Positions 8,455 through 16,690 of a stretch of DNA of 64,000 nucleotides are shown here, piece by piece. This DNA is from Nocardia spumae (GTDB lineage: Bacteria; Actinomycetota; Actinomycetes; Mycobacteriales; Mycobacteriaceae). The stretch's first letter is position 1. Each line of letters starts with the position of its first letter. Location: the NCBI RefSeq assembly GCF_020733635.1, contig NZ_JAJFZL010000001.1, forward strand, positions 4,030,001 to 4,094,000. The letters run 5' to 3'. Below the pieces are notes generated by a model. It searched no databases. It saw only the letters and a program-made list of their open reading frames with translations, and was not told where the DNA came from. The position numbers and the translations under genes are program-made.

Positions 8455-8595
8455 GAGCCTTACCACACCCCTCGCGAAACCTCGATTAGCCACGCCGTAA
8501 CTGTGATCACGAAGCGAGAACTATCCGGCGGATCATGATCATCCGGATCTAGAATCGAGGTCTTCGGTACGCAACCCACCTGAGGGGGTGGAGCC

Positions 8596-9333
8596 ATGCG
8601 GAACATGATACGTCATGTACTCCTGGCAGCAGTTATCGCACTCATCGCCGCGGCTACGACCGGCACCGCGGCCGCGACGGTGGCACCGCGGATCGCGCCC
8701 GTAGCCTCGATCTCCCCCGCCGGCGGCGCGGTCGTCGGGATCGCGCATCCGGTGACCGTCAGATTCACCGCACCCGTCACCGATCGCACCCGTGCGGAGC
8801 GTTCCGTGCACATCGGGACCTACCCCGGCACGTTCTCCTGGACCAGCGACCGCGAATTGGTCTGGACCGCCACCGGATACCTGCCCGCCGACACCCGATT
8901 CACGGTGTATGCGGGCAACGCCCGCGCGGATTTCCGGACCGACGGCGGCACCAGCGCCGACGCCGATATGTCGGCGCACACCTTCACCGTCTTCGTCCCC
9001 GGCCAGGCGCCGCGGGTGATGCCGGCATCGATGGGCAAGCCGGGGCGTGAGACTCCGGTCGGCACCTTCCCCGTCATGGAGAAGGACCGCACCATCATCT
9101 TCGATTCGCGCACCATCGGCATCCCGCTCGACGATCCGGAGGGGTACTACCTCACCGGTGAGTTCGCCGAGCGCCTCACCTCCGGCGGTGTGTTCGTGCA
9201 CTCGGCGCCGTGGTCGGTCGGCGACCAGGGAAACGCGAACGTCAGCCACGGCTGCATCAATCTCGCGCCCGCCGATGCCGAGTGGTACTACGACACCGTG
9301 AGCGTGGGCGATCCGGTGACCACCCACTGGTGA
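8596..9333 (+). CDS. Exported L,D-transpeptidase (YkuD family)
   Basis: A 245-residue secreted enzyme. Residues 1-28 are a signal peptide (basic start, hydrophobic core, AAA cleavage region). Residues about 35-125 form an Ig-like domain as in mycobacterial LdtA/LdtB, and residues about 128-245 are the YkuD catalytic domain. The catalytic motif is VSHGCINL with Cys220 and His218; His202 in FVHSAPW completes the pocket. It should make 3-3 cross-links in peptidoglycan at the cell wall. It lacks the membrane-anchor lipobox of some paralogues. A GGAG sequence lies just upstream of the ATG. Confidence 0.92.
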   Translation: MRNMIRHVLLAAVIALIAAATTGTAAATVAPRIAPVASISPAGGAVVGIAHPVTVRFTAPVTDRTRAERSVHIGTYPGTFSWTSDRELVWTATGYLPADTRFTVYAGNARADFRTDGGTSADADMSAHTFTVFVPGQAPRVMPASMGKPGRETPVGTFPVMEKDRTIIFDSRTIGIPLDDPEGYYLTGEFAERLTSGGVFVHSAPWSVGDQGNANVSHGCINLAPADAEWYYDTVSVGDPVTTHW

Positions 9334-10182
9334 TCAGCGCGCGGCTTCGGCCGCCTCCACCACATGGCGCATGAGCAGCGCGGTGGTGACGGGCCCGACA
9401 CCACCGGGTACCGGACTGAGCGCTCCCGCCCGGCCCTCGACCGTCGCTGCGTCGACATCGCCGACGATGCCGCCGTCGGGACCCTCGTTGGTGCCGACGT
9501 CGATCACCACCGCGCCCGCACGCACATGGTCACCTCCGATCAGCCCGGCCCGCCCGGCCGCCGCGACCACGACGTCGGCCGCCGAGGTGACAGCGGGCAG
9601 ATCGGTGGTCCGCGAATGACAGACCGTCACCGTCGCATTCTCGGCCAGCAGCAGCTGTGCCAGAGGTTTGCCGACGACATTCGACCGGCCCACGACCGCC
9701 ACATGACGGCCGGCCAGCGCGATGTCGTGATGTTTGGCCAGCTCCACCACCGCCTGGGAGGTGGCCGGCGGAAATCCCGGCAGTCCGGCGGCCAGCAGGC
9801 CCAGTGACAGCGGGCTCACCCCGTCGACATCCTTGACGGCGGCGATCGCGGAGCTGACATCGTTGAGGTCCACTCCGGCCGGCAGCGGTGTCTGCAGCAT
9901 CACCGCGTGCACCGCCGGATCCTCGCTCAATGTCGCCAGGGCCCCGCGAATCTCCTCCGCACTCGCCTGCGCTCCGAAATCGGTCTTCTCGCATTCGATG
10001 CCGAGCCGTCCCGCGGCGCGCTGCAGCGAATTGACATACCACCCGCTGGCCGGATCGTCATTGGCGATCACCAGCACCAGCCGCGGCGCGGCCCCGGATT
10101 CGGTGAGCGTGGCCGCGCGTTGCTTCGTCTCGGCGTTGAGGTCGGCGGCGAGTTGTTTGCCGGTCAGCGAAATGGTGTCCAC
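9334..10182 (-). CDS. folD: Bifunctional methylene-THF dehydrogenase / methenyl-THF cyclohydrolase FolD
   Basis: A 282-residue FolD, normal length. Family marks: GWYVNSLQRAAGRLGI (catalytic Tyr and substrate binding; the equivalent of YxxxK is altered around here), VHAVMLQTPLPAGVD, KDVDGVSPL, and the NADP-binding VVGRSNVVGKPLAQLLL and GTNEGPDGGIVGDVD, ending in SPVPGGVGPVTTALLM. It interconverts 5,10-methylene-, methenyl- and 10-formyl-THF in the cytoplasm. It starts with GTG. It converges directly on the L,D-transpeptidase with no gap. Confidence 0.95.
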   Translation of the reverse strand: MDTISLTGKQLAADLNAETKQRAATLTESGAAPRLVLVIANDDPASGWYVNSLQRAAGRLGIECEKTDFGAQASAEEIRGALATLSEDPAVHAVMLQTPLPAGVDLNDVSSAIAAVKDVDGVSPLSLGLLAAGLPGFPPATSQAVVELAKHHDIALAGRHVAVVGRSNVVGKPLAQLLLAENATVTVCHSRTTDLPAVTSAADVVVAAAGRAGLIGGDHVRAGAVVIDVGTNEGPDGGIVGDVDAATVEGRAGALSPVPGGVGPVTTALLMRHVVEAAEAAR

Positions 10183-10364
10183 CCGGTCACCTTATCGGGC
10201 CGCGCACCAGCGTCGACGGCCGCCGCCACCGGGACGGGAGTCGGATCCGACGGGGCAAATCCGGGCTCGTGACCGACTCGGGCCGTATGGTGGGCACGGT
10301 TGTCTCCAACGATCGTGCCGAAACAAGCGCGTGATCCCGCTCGCCCGGAAAGGTGTCTACCGAC

Positions 10365-11237
10365 TTGAACATCGCCAGACGTATGACACATCTTCTCGTC
10401 GCGGCAACGGCCACCACACTGCTGGCCGGCCCCCTCACCGCGACTGCCACGGCCGCCGACGGACCGGCGCCGCTCTACAACTCCGCCCAATCCAACTTCG
10501 TCAACGGCAACGACGCGGCCGGCCTGGCCGACCTGCGCGCGCTGCTGGACAACACCCCCGACGATGCGCAGGCATTGGCCCTGCAGGGCATCTGGTCGGA
10601 TTACACCGGCGACTTCGTCACCCGTGAGACCGCGTTCAACCGGCTCGCGGCCATCGATCCCGAGATGGCCCAGGGCGCACGGGGTGTCATCGGCGCCATC
10701 GGCGCGGCCGTGGGCACCCTGCCCAATCCGCTCCCGGCGATCGCCGGTCCGCAGACCGGGATCGTGGTGCTCGGCTACGGGCTGCTGCCCGACGGCTCAC
10801 TGCGGCCCGAGCTGGTGAACCGGCTCACCGCGGCGTGGTTGCAGGCTCTCGCCGCACCGATGTCGCCGATCGTCGTCACCGGCGGCAATCCGCAGAACGG
10901 CGTCCCGGAGGCGGGAGCGATGGCCGGCTGGCTGATCGGTCACGGCATTCCCGCCAACCGCGTCCTGGTCGAGGATCGTGCCAATTCCACCGTGCAGAAC
11001 GCGTTGTTCAGCTCGCAGATGCTGCGGGATGCCGGCGCGACCAGCGCGATCGTGGTGACCTCGCCCAACCACATCCGCCGTTCGGTGGCCGATTTCATCG
11101 TCGCCGGAACGCGGGTGGTCGGCGCGACGACCTCGCTCGATCAGCTGGTGTCGCAACTGCCCCCGCCCAACAAGGCCGCGCAACGAGGTATCTACCTCGA
11201 TGCCACCCGCACCTTCCTGCTCCCGGCCTCCCGGTAG
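10365..11237 (+). CDS. Exported DUF218 (YdcF/SanA/ElyC-like) protein
   Basis: About 290 residues: a signal peptide of roughly 30 residues ending TATATAADG, a helical spacer of about 90 residues, then a DUF218 domain with GIVVLGYGL, VVTGGNPQNGVPEAGAMAGWL, RANSTVQNA and VVTSPNHIRRS, the usual order for this family. Homologues act in envelope or lipid-carrier homeostasis; the reaction is unknown. Start choice: a GGAAAG motif abuts a GTG at 10353 too closely to serve it, so TTG at 10365 (giving a basic MNIARR start) is preferred; ATG at 10383 is another option. Confidence 0.82.
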   Translation: MNIARRMTHLLVAATATTLLAGPLTATATAADGPAPLYNSAQSNFVNGNDAAGLADLRALLDNTPDDAQALALQGIWSDYTGDFVTRETAFNRLAAIDPEMAQGARGVIGAIGAAVGTLPNPLPAIAGPQTGIVVLGYGLLPDGSLRPELVNRLTAAWLQALAAPMSPIVVTGGNPQNGVPEAGAMAGWLIGHGIPANRVLVEDRANSTVQNALFSSQMLRDAGATSAIVVTSPNHIRRSVADFIVAGTRVVGATTSLDQLVSQLPPPNKAAQRGIYLDATRTFLLPASR

Positions 11238-11300
11238 CACGCCCCCCGAAATCCGGTGCCCCGGTCGATATCCGGTTGACCACCGGCCGACAATGAACAG

Positions 11301-12122
11301 GTGAGCGACCCCGGACCCGAGGCACCCGACGACGCCGCCCTGGTGGCGGCCCTGCGGGGTGCGGGATGTGTCTTCGCCGAAGAGGAGGCCGCGCTGTTGC
11401 GAGGCGCGGCCTCCTCCTCCGAGGAACTCGCGGGGCTGGTGACGCGGCGGGTGCGCGGTACGCCACTGGAACACCTGCTCGGCTGGGCGGAGTTCCGCGG
11501 GCATCGCATCGCGGTCGGTCCCGGCGTCTTCGTGCCGCGGCGACGCACCGCTTTTCTCGTCGACCGAGCCTTGGCGCGAACCGCCGCCGCGGCCGGTGAC
11601 GAACGCACCGTGGTCGACCTGTGCTGCGGTTCCGGCGCCCTGGGGTGGGCTGCCACCACCGCCCTGCGCACCGCGGGTGTGCGGGTGCATCTGGTCGCCG
11701 CCGATATCGATGTCGCGGCGGTCGTCTGCGCCCGCCGCAATCTGGAACCATTGGGCGCCAGGGTGTTTCAGGGTGATCTGTTCGCGGCCCTGCCATCGGA
11801 GCTGATCGGGCGCGTCGACCTGCTGCTGGCCAACACTCCGTACGTGCCGACCGCGATGATCGCGCGGATGCCGCCGGAGGCCCGCGATCACGAACCGCGT
11901 GCCGCCCTCGACGGCGGTGCGGACGGCCTCGACGTCCTGCGCCGGCTGGCTCCCGAGGCCGCACGCTGGCTCGCCCCCGGTGGGCAGATGTTCGTCGAGA
12001 CCGGCGAATCGCAGCAGGACACCGCGGCCGCGATCATCGAACAGTCCGGTTTGACGTCCTCGATCGACCGGTCGGCGCCGGACGGCACGATCGTCGTCGG
12101 CGGGAGCCGCCGTGCGCGGTGA
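11301..12122 (+). CDS. Putative protein N5-glutamine methyltransferase (PrmC/HemK-like)
   Basis: A 273-residue class I SAM-dependent methyltransferase in the actinobacterial HemK-like subfamily that is distinct from true PrmC. SAM motif I is VVDLCCGSGALG (about residue 108), the acidic loop is VAADIDVAAV, and the PrmC catalytic NPPY is seen as ANTPYVPT. An N-terminal helical domain includes the GTPLEHLLGWAEF segment, as in PrmC. Likely methylates a Gln side chain in a protein, possibly a release factor; the Pro-to-Thr change in NPPY is typical of this subfamily. Starts with GTG. Confidence 0.82.
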   Translation: MSDPGPEAPDDAALVAALRGAGCVFAEEEAALLRGAASSSEELAGLVTRRVRGTPLEHLLGWAEFRGHRIAVGPGVFVPRRRTAFLVDRALARTAAAAGDERTVVDLCCGSGALGWAATTALRTAGVRVHLVAADIDVAAVVCARRNLEPLGARVFQGDLFAALPSELIGRVDLLLANTPYVPTAMIARMPPEARDHEPRAALDGGADGLDVLRRLAPEAARWLAPGGQMFVETGESQQDTAAAIIEQSGLTSSIDRSAPDGTIVVGGSRRAR

Positions 12123-12137
12123 TCGCCGGGGCGGTGC

Positions 12138-12641
12138 TCACCCGCGTCCGAGCCCCTGCTGGATATCGCCGACGATCCGCAGCTGTTCCCGTACCCCCGC
12201 CAGGCCGGCGGCCACGGCGGAAGGATCCGGTTGTGTTGCGGCCCGGGCATATTCGGCCACCCCGGCTTCGATCGTCGTCACCGCCTCGGCGGCCCGGTCC
12301 CGTGGTGGTTGCCGCAATTCCGGGCGCAGACCGGAGATCGCGACCAGATGGTCGTCCAGTGCCGCCGCCGACTGCTCCAGATCGGCGCGCAGGGTGACGG
12401 TCGCGGCGGTGTCGTAGGCCGGCACCGCACGCAGCGCCGCGACCGCGTCCCGCAGTCGCCGATGCAAGCGCGCCTCGGGATCGTGGGACCTCGCCCACGA
12501 CTCCGGAGCGCGCGTCGCGATGCCGGGCACCACCTGGTTCTCGGCCGTGATGCGGCGGCGCTGATGATTCCAGGCCACCACACCGACCGCGATCACACCG
12601 CCGGTGACGACCAGGAATGCAAGCAGGAGCAGCAGAACCAT
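12138..12641 (-). CDS. Single-pass membrane protein, unknown; third gene of the SPFH module
   Basis: A 167-residue protein: one N-terminal transmembrane helix (about residues 2-24), a short basic stretch (HQRRR), then a helical cytoplasmic region with regularly spaced Leu and Ala that may form a coiled coil. No named domain recognised. It follows the zinc-ribbon gene by only 1 bp and is the last gene of a three-gene minus-strand operon. In size class and topology it could play the part of Bacillus YdjH, which works with YdjG and the SPFH protein YdjI; this is inference. Confidence 0.7.
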   Translation of the reverse strand: MVLLLLLAFLVVTGGVIAVGVVAWNHQRRRITAENQVVPGIATRAPESWARSHDPEARLHRRLRDAVAALRAVPAYDTAATVTLRADLEQSAAALDDHLVAISGLRPELRQPPRDRAAEAVTTIEAGVAEYARAATQPDPSAVAAGLAGVREQLRIVGDIQQGLGRG

Positions 12642-12642
12642 G

Positions 12643-14052
12643 TCATCTCCCGTGGTGGATGGTGGTGTGCCCGGTGCTGTGGTGGGTGCTCCCGCCGCCG
12701 TGCCACATCGAGAAGGCGACGACCAGGCCGATGATCAGCAGGGTGATCGCGGTAACCAACGCGGCCAGTTTCACCTTGCTCCAGGGGCGGCGGCCGACCA
12801 CCTCACCGGTGAGGCCGTTGATGTAGAGCTGGAACGGTGTGTTCGCGTACATCACCGTGAGCAGCCAGATCGGCAGCAGGAGATGCTTGTACGCCAGCGA
12901 GTTCCAGGTCGAGCGCAGATCGTGGATGCGCTGCCGGTCGCCGCCGATATCGTGGCGTACGGTGTCCTCGATCACCTTCTCCATCCGCCCGCGTGCGACC
13001 GGGAACATCTGCTCGGCGTCACGGTCGTAGGTGCGGGCCAGATGTCCGGCGACGTATTCGGGCGAATAGATCGTCGCCTCGGCTACCGGCCACGGCTCGA
13101 GTTCGGCGACCCGATCCCGGTCGTCGGTATCGTTGGCCAGGACCGGAAGATCGGTGAACCGATTGCCGACCTCACCGCCTGCCGGATACCAGCGGATCCC
13201 GGTGCGGCTCTTGAGTTCTCCGTCGTCCCAGTACCGCTCCTGGTACTCCTCGCCACGTTCGCCGCGATACCGGGTGTGCACATCGGCGTCGTAGGTGAAG
13301 TAGGCGTGGTACACGCTCGCCAGTGAGCCGAGACGCTTGTACTTCTTGAAGGCGGTCGGCGCGAACCAGCGTCCGGCGACCCATTTCTCGACCCGCTCGC
13401 GGGCCGCCTTCTCGTCGATACGAAACGGTACGACGCCGTCGACCCGCAGCCGGGCCGGCGCATTGTGCACATCTTCACGCTGGATCGCGGTGGCGCAGTA
13501 CGGACATCGTGTCGCGGTCAGGCTGCCGACGAACGTCGTTGTGCCCCCGCAGTTCTGGCATTTCACCTCGCGGTCGCCGGTGACCTGCGGCCCCGCCGTC
13601 ACGGCCTGAGCGGCCCGCAACTCGCCCATCGCCTGTCGCAGATCGCGTGCGAAGACCGGTGCGTGCGGCGCCGACAGCGGCGAATAGTTACCGCAACTCG
13701 GGCAGCGCAACTGCTGTGCGGCGATATCGAAGACGAGCTGCCCGCCACAGGCGGCGCAGGGATAGGTGCGGGTCAGCTCGGTCCGATGCAGCATGGCGCG
13801 ATCCGGTGCCGCCGGGGGCGGCCCGGGCGGTGGCTCCACGGGCGGGGCGAACCGCCCGGGCGGGCCGGCGCAGGCGGGGGCCGATGGCACCCCGGGCGTC
13901 GGCGCGCCCAGCGCCGAGGGCAGCGGCGGCGGCGCCATCGCCGGCGGGGGCACCGACCCCGGCGCCGGAAACGGCGGCGGCGCAGCAGGATACGGCGCCG
14001 CGGCATGCGGTGGCGGAAACCTCCGGTCCGGTGGCGACGGTATGTCGTTCAT
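12643..14052 (-). CDS. Proline-rich double zinc-ribbon membrane protein (YdjG-like)
   Basis: A 469-residue protein. Residues 1-85 are almost all Pro and Ala. Two zinc ribbons follow: CAACGG...CPSC (about residues 98-117) and CQNC...CPYC (about 164-183). A mixed alpha/beta region with FAPTAFKKYKRL and YHAYFTYDADVHTRYRGERG comes next, then two hydrophobic segments near residues 392-405 and 428-449. The tail is His-rich (HSTGHTTIHHGR). TFIIB-type zinc-ribbon proteins beside SPFH genes are known in many bacteria, and YdjG in Bacillus anchors PspA. Neighbour spacing: 25 bp after the SPFH gene, 1 bp before the next. Confidence 0.8.
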   Translation of the reverse strand: MNDIPSPPDRRFPPPHAAAPYPAAPPPFPAPGSVPPPAMAPPPLPSALGAPTPGVPSAPACAGPPGRFAPPVEPPPGPPPAAPDRAMLHRTELTRTYPCAACGGQLVFDIAAQQLRCPSCGNYSPLSAPHAPVFARDLRQAMGELRAAQAVTAGPQVTGDREVKCQNCGGTTTFVGSLTATRCPYCATAIQREDVHNAPARLRVDGVVPFRIDEKAARERVEKWVAGRWFAPTAFKKYKRLGSLASVYHAYFTYDADVHTRYRGERGEEYQERYWDDGELKSRTGIRWYPAGGEVGNRFTDLPVLANDTDDRDRVAELEPWPVAEATIYSPEYVAGHLARTYDRDAEQMFPVARGRMEKVIEDTVRHDIGGDRQRIHDLRSTWNSLAYKHLLLPIWLLTVMYANTPFQLYINGLTGEVVGRRPWSKVKLAALVTAITLLIIGLVVAFSMWHGGGSTHHSTGHTTIHHGR

Positions 14053-14077
14053 CTACTCCCCCGAGATCGGACGTCGC

Positions 14078-15217
14078 TCAGCCCGCGGGCGGCATCGGCG
14101 GCGGGGTTCCCGGCAGCGGCGGCGGTCCGGCGAACAACGGCTGCAGGGCCGGTACCGATCCGGCGGCCGCCCAGGCCTGCATACCGTCGGTCCACACATT
14201 GGTCCGCGGTGTGAGCTGACCGCTCGAGACGAACTGCCGCAGCTGGTCGACCGGGAACGGTCCCGCCGCCTGCCCGTTCAGATCGACGTGGAACTGTGGC
14301 TGCCCGGGCAGCGGCGGCGGCTGCCGCGGGGCGAATCCGCCCTGGACCGCGCCGGCGAGCTGTCCGCCCAGCGCGACCCCCATCCCCGCCTGCATCGCGG
14401 CGCCGACCGCACCCTGAGCGGGGTTCTGCGCCGCCGCCAGCATCGCGTCGGCGGCCTGCACCTGCTGATAGCGGTTCGGATCACGGACGTTGTCGGCGAA
14501 TCCGCTCGCCTCCACACCGCGGGCCACGCCGCGGGTCATCGCCTGCTGGATCTCCTCGGGCAGCGAGATCGTCATGGTGACCGCGTCGACGCCCAACCCG
14601 AACGACGCCACCCGCTGCGCCACGAATTCGCGCAGTTTGTCGGACAATTCGACCTGGCGCCCCTGCAGATCGATCGCCCCCAGACCACTGGCCAGCACCA
14701 TATCGGAGAACGCGAGCACGATATTGCGCCGCAGCAGATCGGTGATCTGCTCCATCTCGACCACGCTCTCGGTGCCGATCACCTGCCGCAGGAAGACGGC
14801 CGGATCGAGCACCTTGACGATGGTGGTGCCGTTGGCCCGCACCTGCACCATCCGGAAGTCGGGATCGCGCACGGTCACCGGTTGCGGTGTGCCCCATCGC
14901 AGATCGGTGACCGGCCGGGTGTTGACGAAGTACACCTCGGAGCGGAACGGGCTGTCGAAGCCGTGCCTCCAGCCCTGCAGGGTGGACATGATCGGCATGT
15001 TCTCGGTGGTCAGCGTGTAGTGACCGGGACCGTAGCGGTCGGCGAGCTGCCCGCGGTAGACGAAGACGGCCTGCTGACCCTCGCGCACGATCAGCTCGGC
15101 GCCGTTCTTGATCTCGTTGTCGTAGCGCGGAAACCTCCACGCCAGTGTGGTATTCGTATCGTCGAGCCATTCGATGATGTCGACGAATTCGCCACGGATC
15201 TTGTCCATCAGGCCCAT
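14078..15217 (-). CDS. SPFH-domain protein with C-terminal GYF_2 domain (YdjI-like)
   Basis: A 379-residue protein. Residues about 20-230 are an SPFH/band-7 domain of the virion-core/YdjI type (IVREGQQAVFVYRGQ, GPGHYTLTTENMP, VKVLDPAVFLRQVIG). An Ala/Gly-rich helical linker and a Pro-rich hinge follow; residues about 310-365 are a GYF_2 domain (FHVDLNGQAAGPFPVDQLRQ, TNVWTDGMQAWAAA), and the tail is Pro-rich. No transmembrane helix, so it is probably a cytoplasmic scaffold that binds membrane through partners. First gene of the SPFH / zinc-ribbon / small membrane protein operon. Confidence 0.88.
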   Translation of the reverse strand: MGLMDKIRGEFVDIIEWLDDTNTTLAWRFPRYDNEIKNGAELIVREGQQAVFVYRGQLADRYGPGHYTLTTENMPIMSTLQGWRHGFDSPFRSEVYFVNTRPVTDLRWGTPQPVTVRDPDFRMVQVRANGTTIVKVLDPAVFLRQVIGTESVVEMEQITDLLRRNIVLAFSDMVLASGLGAIDLQGRQVELSDKLREFVAQRVASFGLGVDAVTMTISLPEEIQQAMTRGVARGVEASGFADNVRDPNRYQQVQAADAMLAAAQNPAQGAVGAAMQAGMGVALGGQLAGAVQGGFAPRQPPPLPGQPQFHVDLNGQAAGPFPVDQLRQFVSSGQLTPRTNVWTDGMQAWAAAGSVPALQPLFAGPPPLPGTPPPMPPAG

Positions 15218-15302
15218 GCGTTGGCTCCGTCCTCCCTCGGCGCATTCCGCCGCGCCGAGTATGGCACACCCCGATTCGGCGGGGCCGCTAGCATGAATCG
15301 TC

Positions 15303-15818
15303 GTGGAGCAGCGCTATGTACGGCGATCGGGCCGGGTGATCCTCGCCGATATCGACGATCGGATCCTGCTCATCGCCTACCGCGGCACGCTCGATCCGCT
15401 GTACTGGATCACTCCCGGCGGCGGTATCGACGAGGCGGAGTCGCCCGCCGAGGCCGCGGTGCGAGAACTCGGCGAGGAGACCGGCGTGCGGCTCACGCCG
15501 GACGAGCTGGGGCCGCAGGTGGCCATCGCCTCCGGCTATCTCGAGATACCGGGGTGGCTGGCGGGGGTGTTCCGCGAGGACTACTTCTTCCACCGCTTGC
15601 CGACCGCGGGCACCGCGTTGGACACCAGCGGGCTGCTGCACTACGAGAGCGCCGCCATCGATGAATACCGCTGGTGGAGTGTCGATGATCTCGCCAGGAC
15701 CGATCAGACCGTGTACCCGCTCGGACTCGCCGCACTGCTGAGCGAGCTGCTGGCGGGACGGAGACCGGCGGAACCGGTCACGCTGCCCTGGCGCGACCGG
15801 TCCGCGGAAACCTCCTGA
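15303..15818 (+). CDS. Nudix hydrolase
   Basis: A 171-residue protein with a complete Nudix box: GGGIDEAESPAEAAVREL followed by GEETG, giving the GX5EX7REUXEEXGU pattern. It hydrolyses a nucleoside diphosphate linked to another group; the substrate cannot be read from sequence. GTG start shortly after the divergent SPFH promoter region. It ends in convergence with the SDR gene, with a palindrome spanning both stops. Confidence 0.88.
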   Translation: MEQRYVRRSGRVILADIDDRILLIAYRGTLDPLYWITPGGGIDEAESPAEAAVRELGEETGVRLTPDELGPQVAIASGYLEIPGWLAGVFREDYFFHRLPTAGTALDTSGLLHYESAAIDEYRWWSVDDLARTDQTVYPLGLAALLSELLAGRRPAEPVTLPWRDRSAETS

Positions 15819-15832
15819 TCCGGCGGATCAGG
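15814..15832. terminator. Palindrome across two convergent stop codons
   Basis: CCTGATCCGGCGGATCAGG is a 9-1-9 palindrome. It contains the stop codon of the Nudix gene and the stop codon of the convergent SDR gene. It may act as a compact bidirectional terminator; the practical stem would be about 7 bp with a 5-base loop. Confidence 0.45.
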
Positions 15833-16655
15833 GCTTGCGGCCGGTGAATTCGTCCATCGAGTGGTACACGCCCACCTTGTTCAGGTAGAAGTCTCGCAAC
15901 TTCAGCGGCAGCAGGCCCGAGATGGCCCGGTTGAACCGGGAGGTCCACGGCAGCACCACCAGCGGCGTCCCGTTCTTCATCTCCTGCCAGGCGGTGTCGA
16001 CGACCTCTTCCTGCTCGAGGATCGGGGTGAACCAGAATCCCTTGGCGCCGTCGAACATTCCGGTGTTGATGTAGGTCGGGCACACGGTGGTGATCTTGAC
16101 GTGCTCGTTGCCGGACTGCTCGAGTTCCAGCCGCACCGAATCCGACCAGCCCAGCGCCGCCCACTTGGACGCGGCGTAGACACTCATCCGCGGATTGGAG
16201 ACCAGCGCGGCCGAGGACGCGATGTTCAGCATGCGCGCGGGCGTCTTGCGGTTCACCATCGCGGGCAGGAATTCCAGTGCGGTGTACATGGGCGCGAGCG
16301 AGTTGATGGCCATCGTCTTGTCGATGTCGGCGCGGTTGTCGGTCTCCCAGAAGTAGCCGTTGCCGCGCACGATTCCGGCATTGTTGATCAGCACGTCGAT
16401 ATCGCCGACCTCGTCACGCACCGCGGCCGCGGCGGCGGCGATCGACTGCTGATCGGAGACGTCGACCGCGTACTGATGCACGCGGCTCACCGCCCCGGAG
16501 GACAGTTCGGCCACGGTCTGTTTCAACGCGGTCTCGTTGATATCCCACAGCACCACATCGGCGGCCTGCTCGCGCACCGCCCGCTGGGCGAAGGATTTGC
16601 CCAGACCCATCGCAGCGCCGGTGATCAGCACCCGCTTGCCCGCGACCGTATCCAT
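15828..16655 (-). CDS. SDR family oxidoreductase
   Basis: A 275-residue classical SDR: TGAAMGLGKSF cofactor loop near residue 11, VLINNAGIVRG near residue 88, catalytic NIASSAAL and YAASKWA near residue 160. A C-terminal extension of about 60 residues (FNRAISGLLPLKLRDF) resembles the membrane-associated SDRs of mycobacteria. A GGAAAGGAA sequence precedes the ATG. It is 35 bp downstream of the semialdehyde dehydrogenase gene and probably co-transcribed; the pair may oxidise alcohol to aldehyde to acid. Confidence 0.88.
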   Translation of the reverse strand: MDTVAGKRVLITGAAMGLGKSFAQRAVREQAADVVLWDINETALKQTVAELSSGAVSRVHQYAVDVSDQQSIAAAAAAVRDEVGDIDVLINNAGIVRGNGYFWETDNRADIDKTMAINSLAPMYTALEFLPAMVNRKTPARMLNIASSAALVSNPRMSVYAASKWAALGWSDSVRLELEQSGNEHVKITTVCPTYINTGMFDGAKGFWFTPILEQEEVVDTAWQEMKNGTPLVVLPWTSRFNRAISGLLPLKLRDFYLNKVGVYHSMDEFTGRKP

Positions 16656-16690
16656 ATCCGTTCCTTTCCAGAGGCGCCCGAGGGGCGAAA

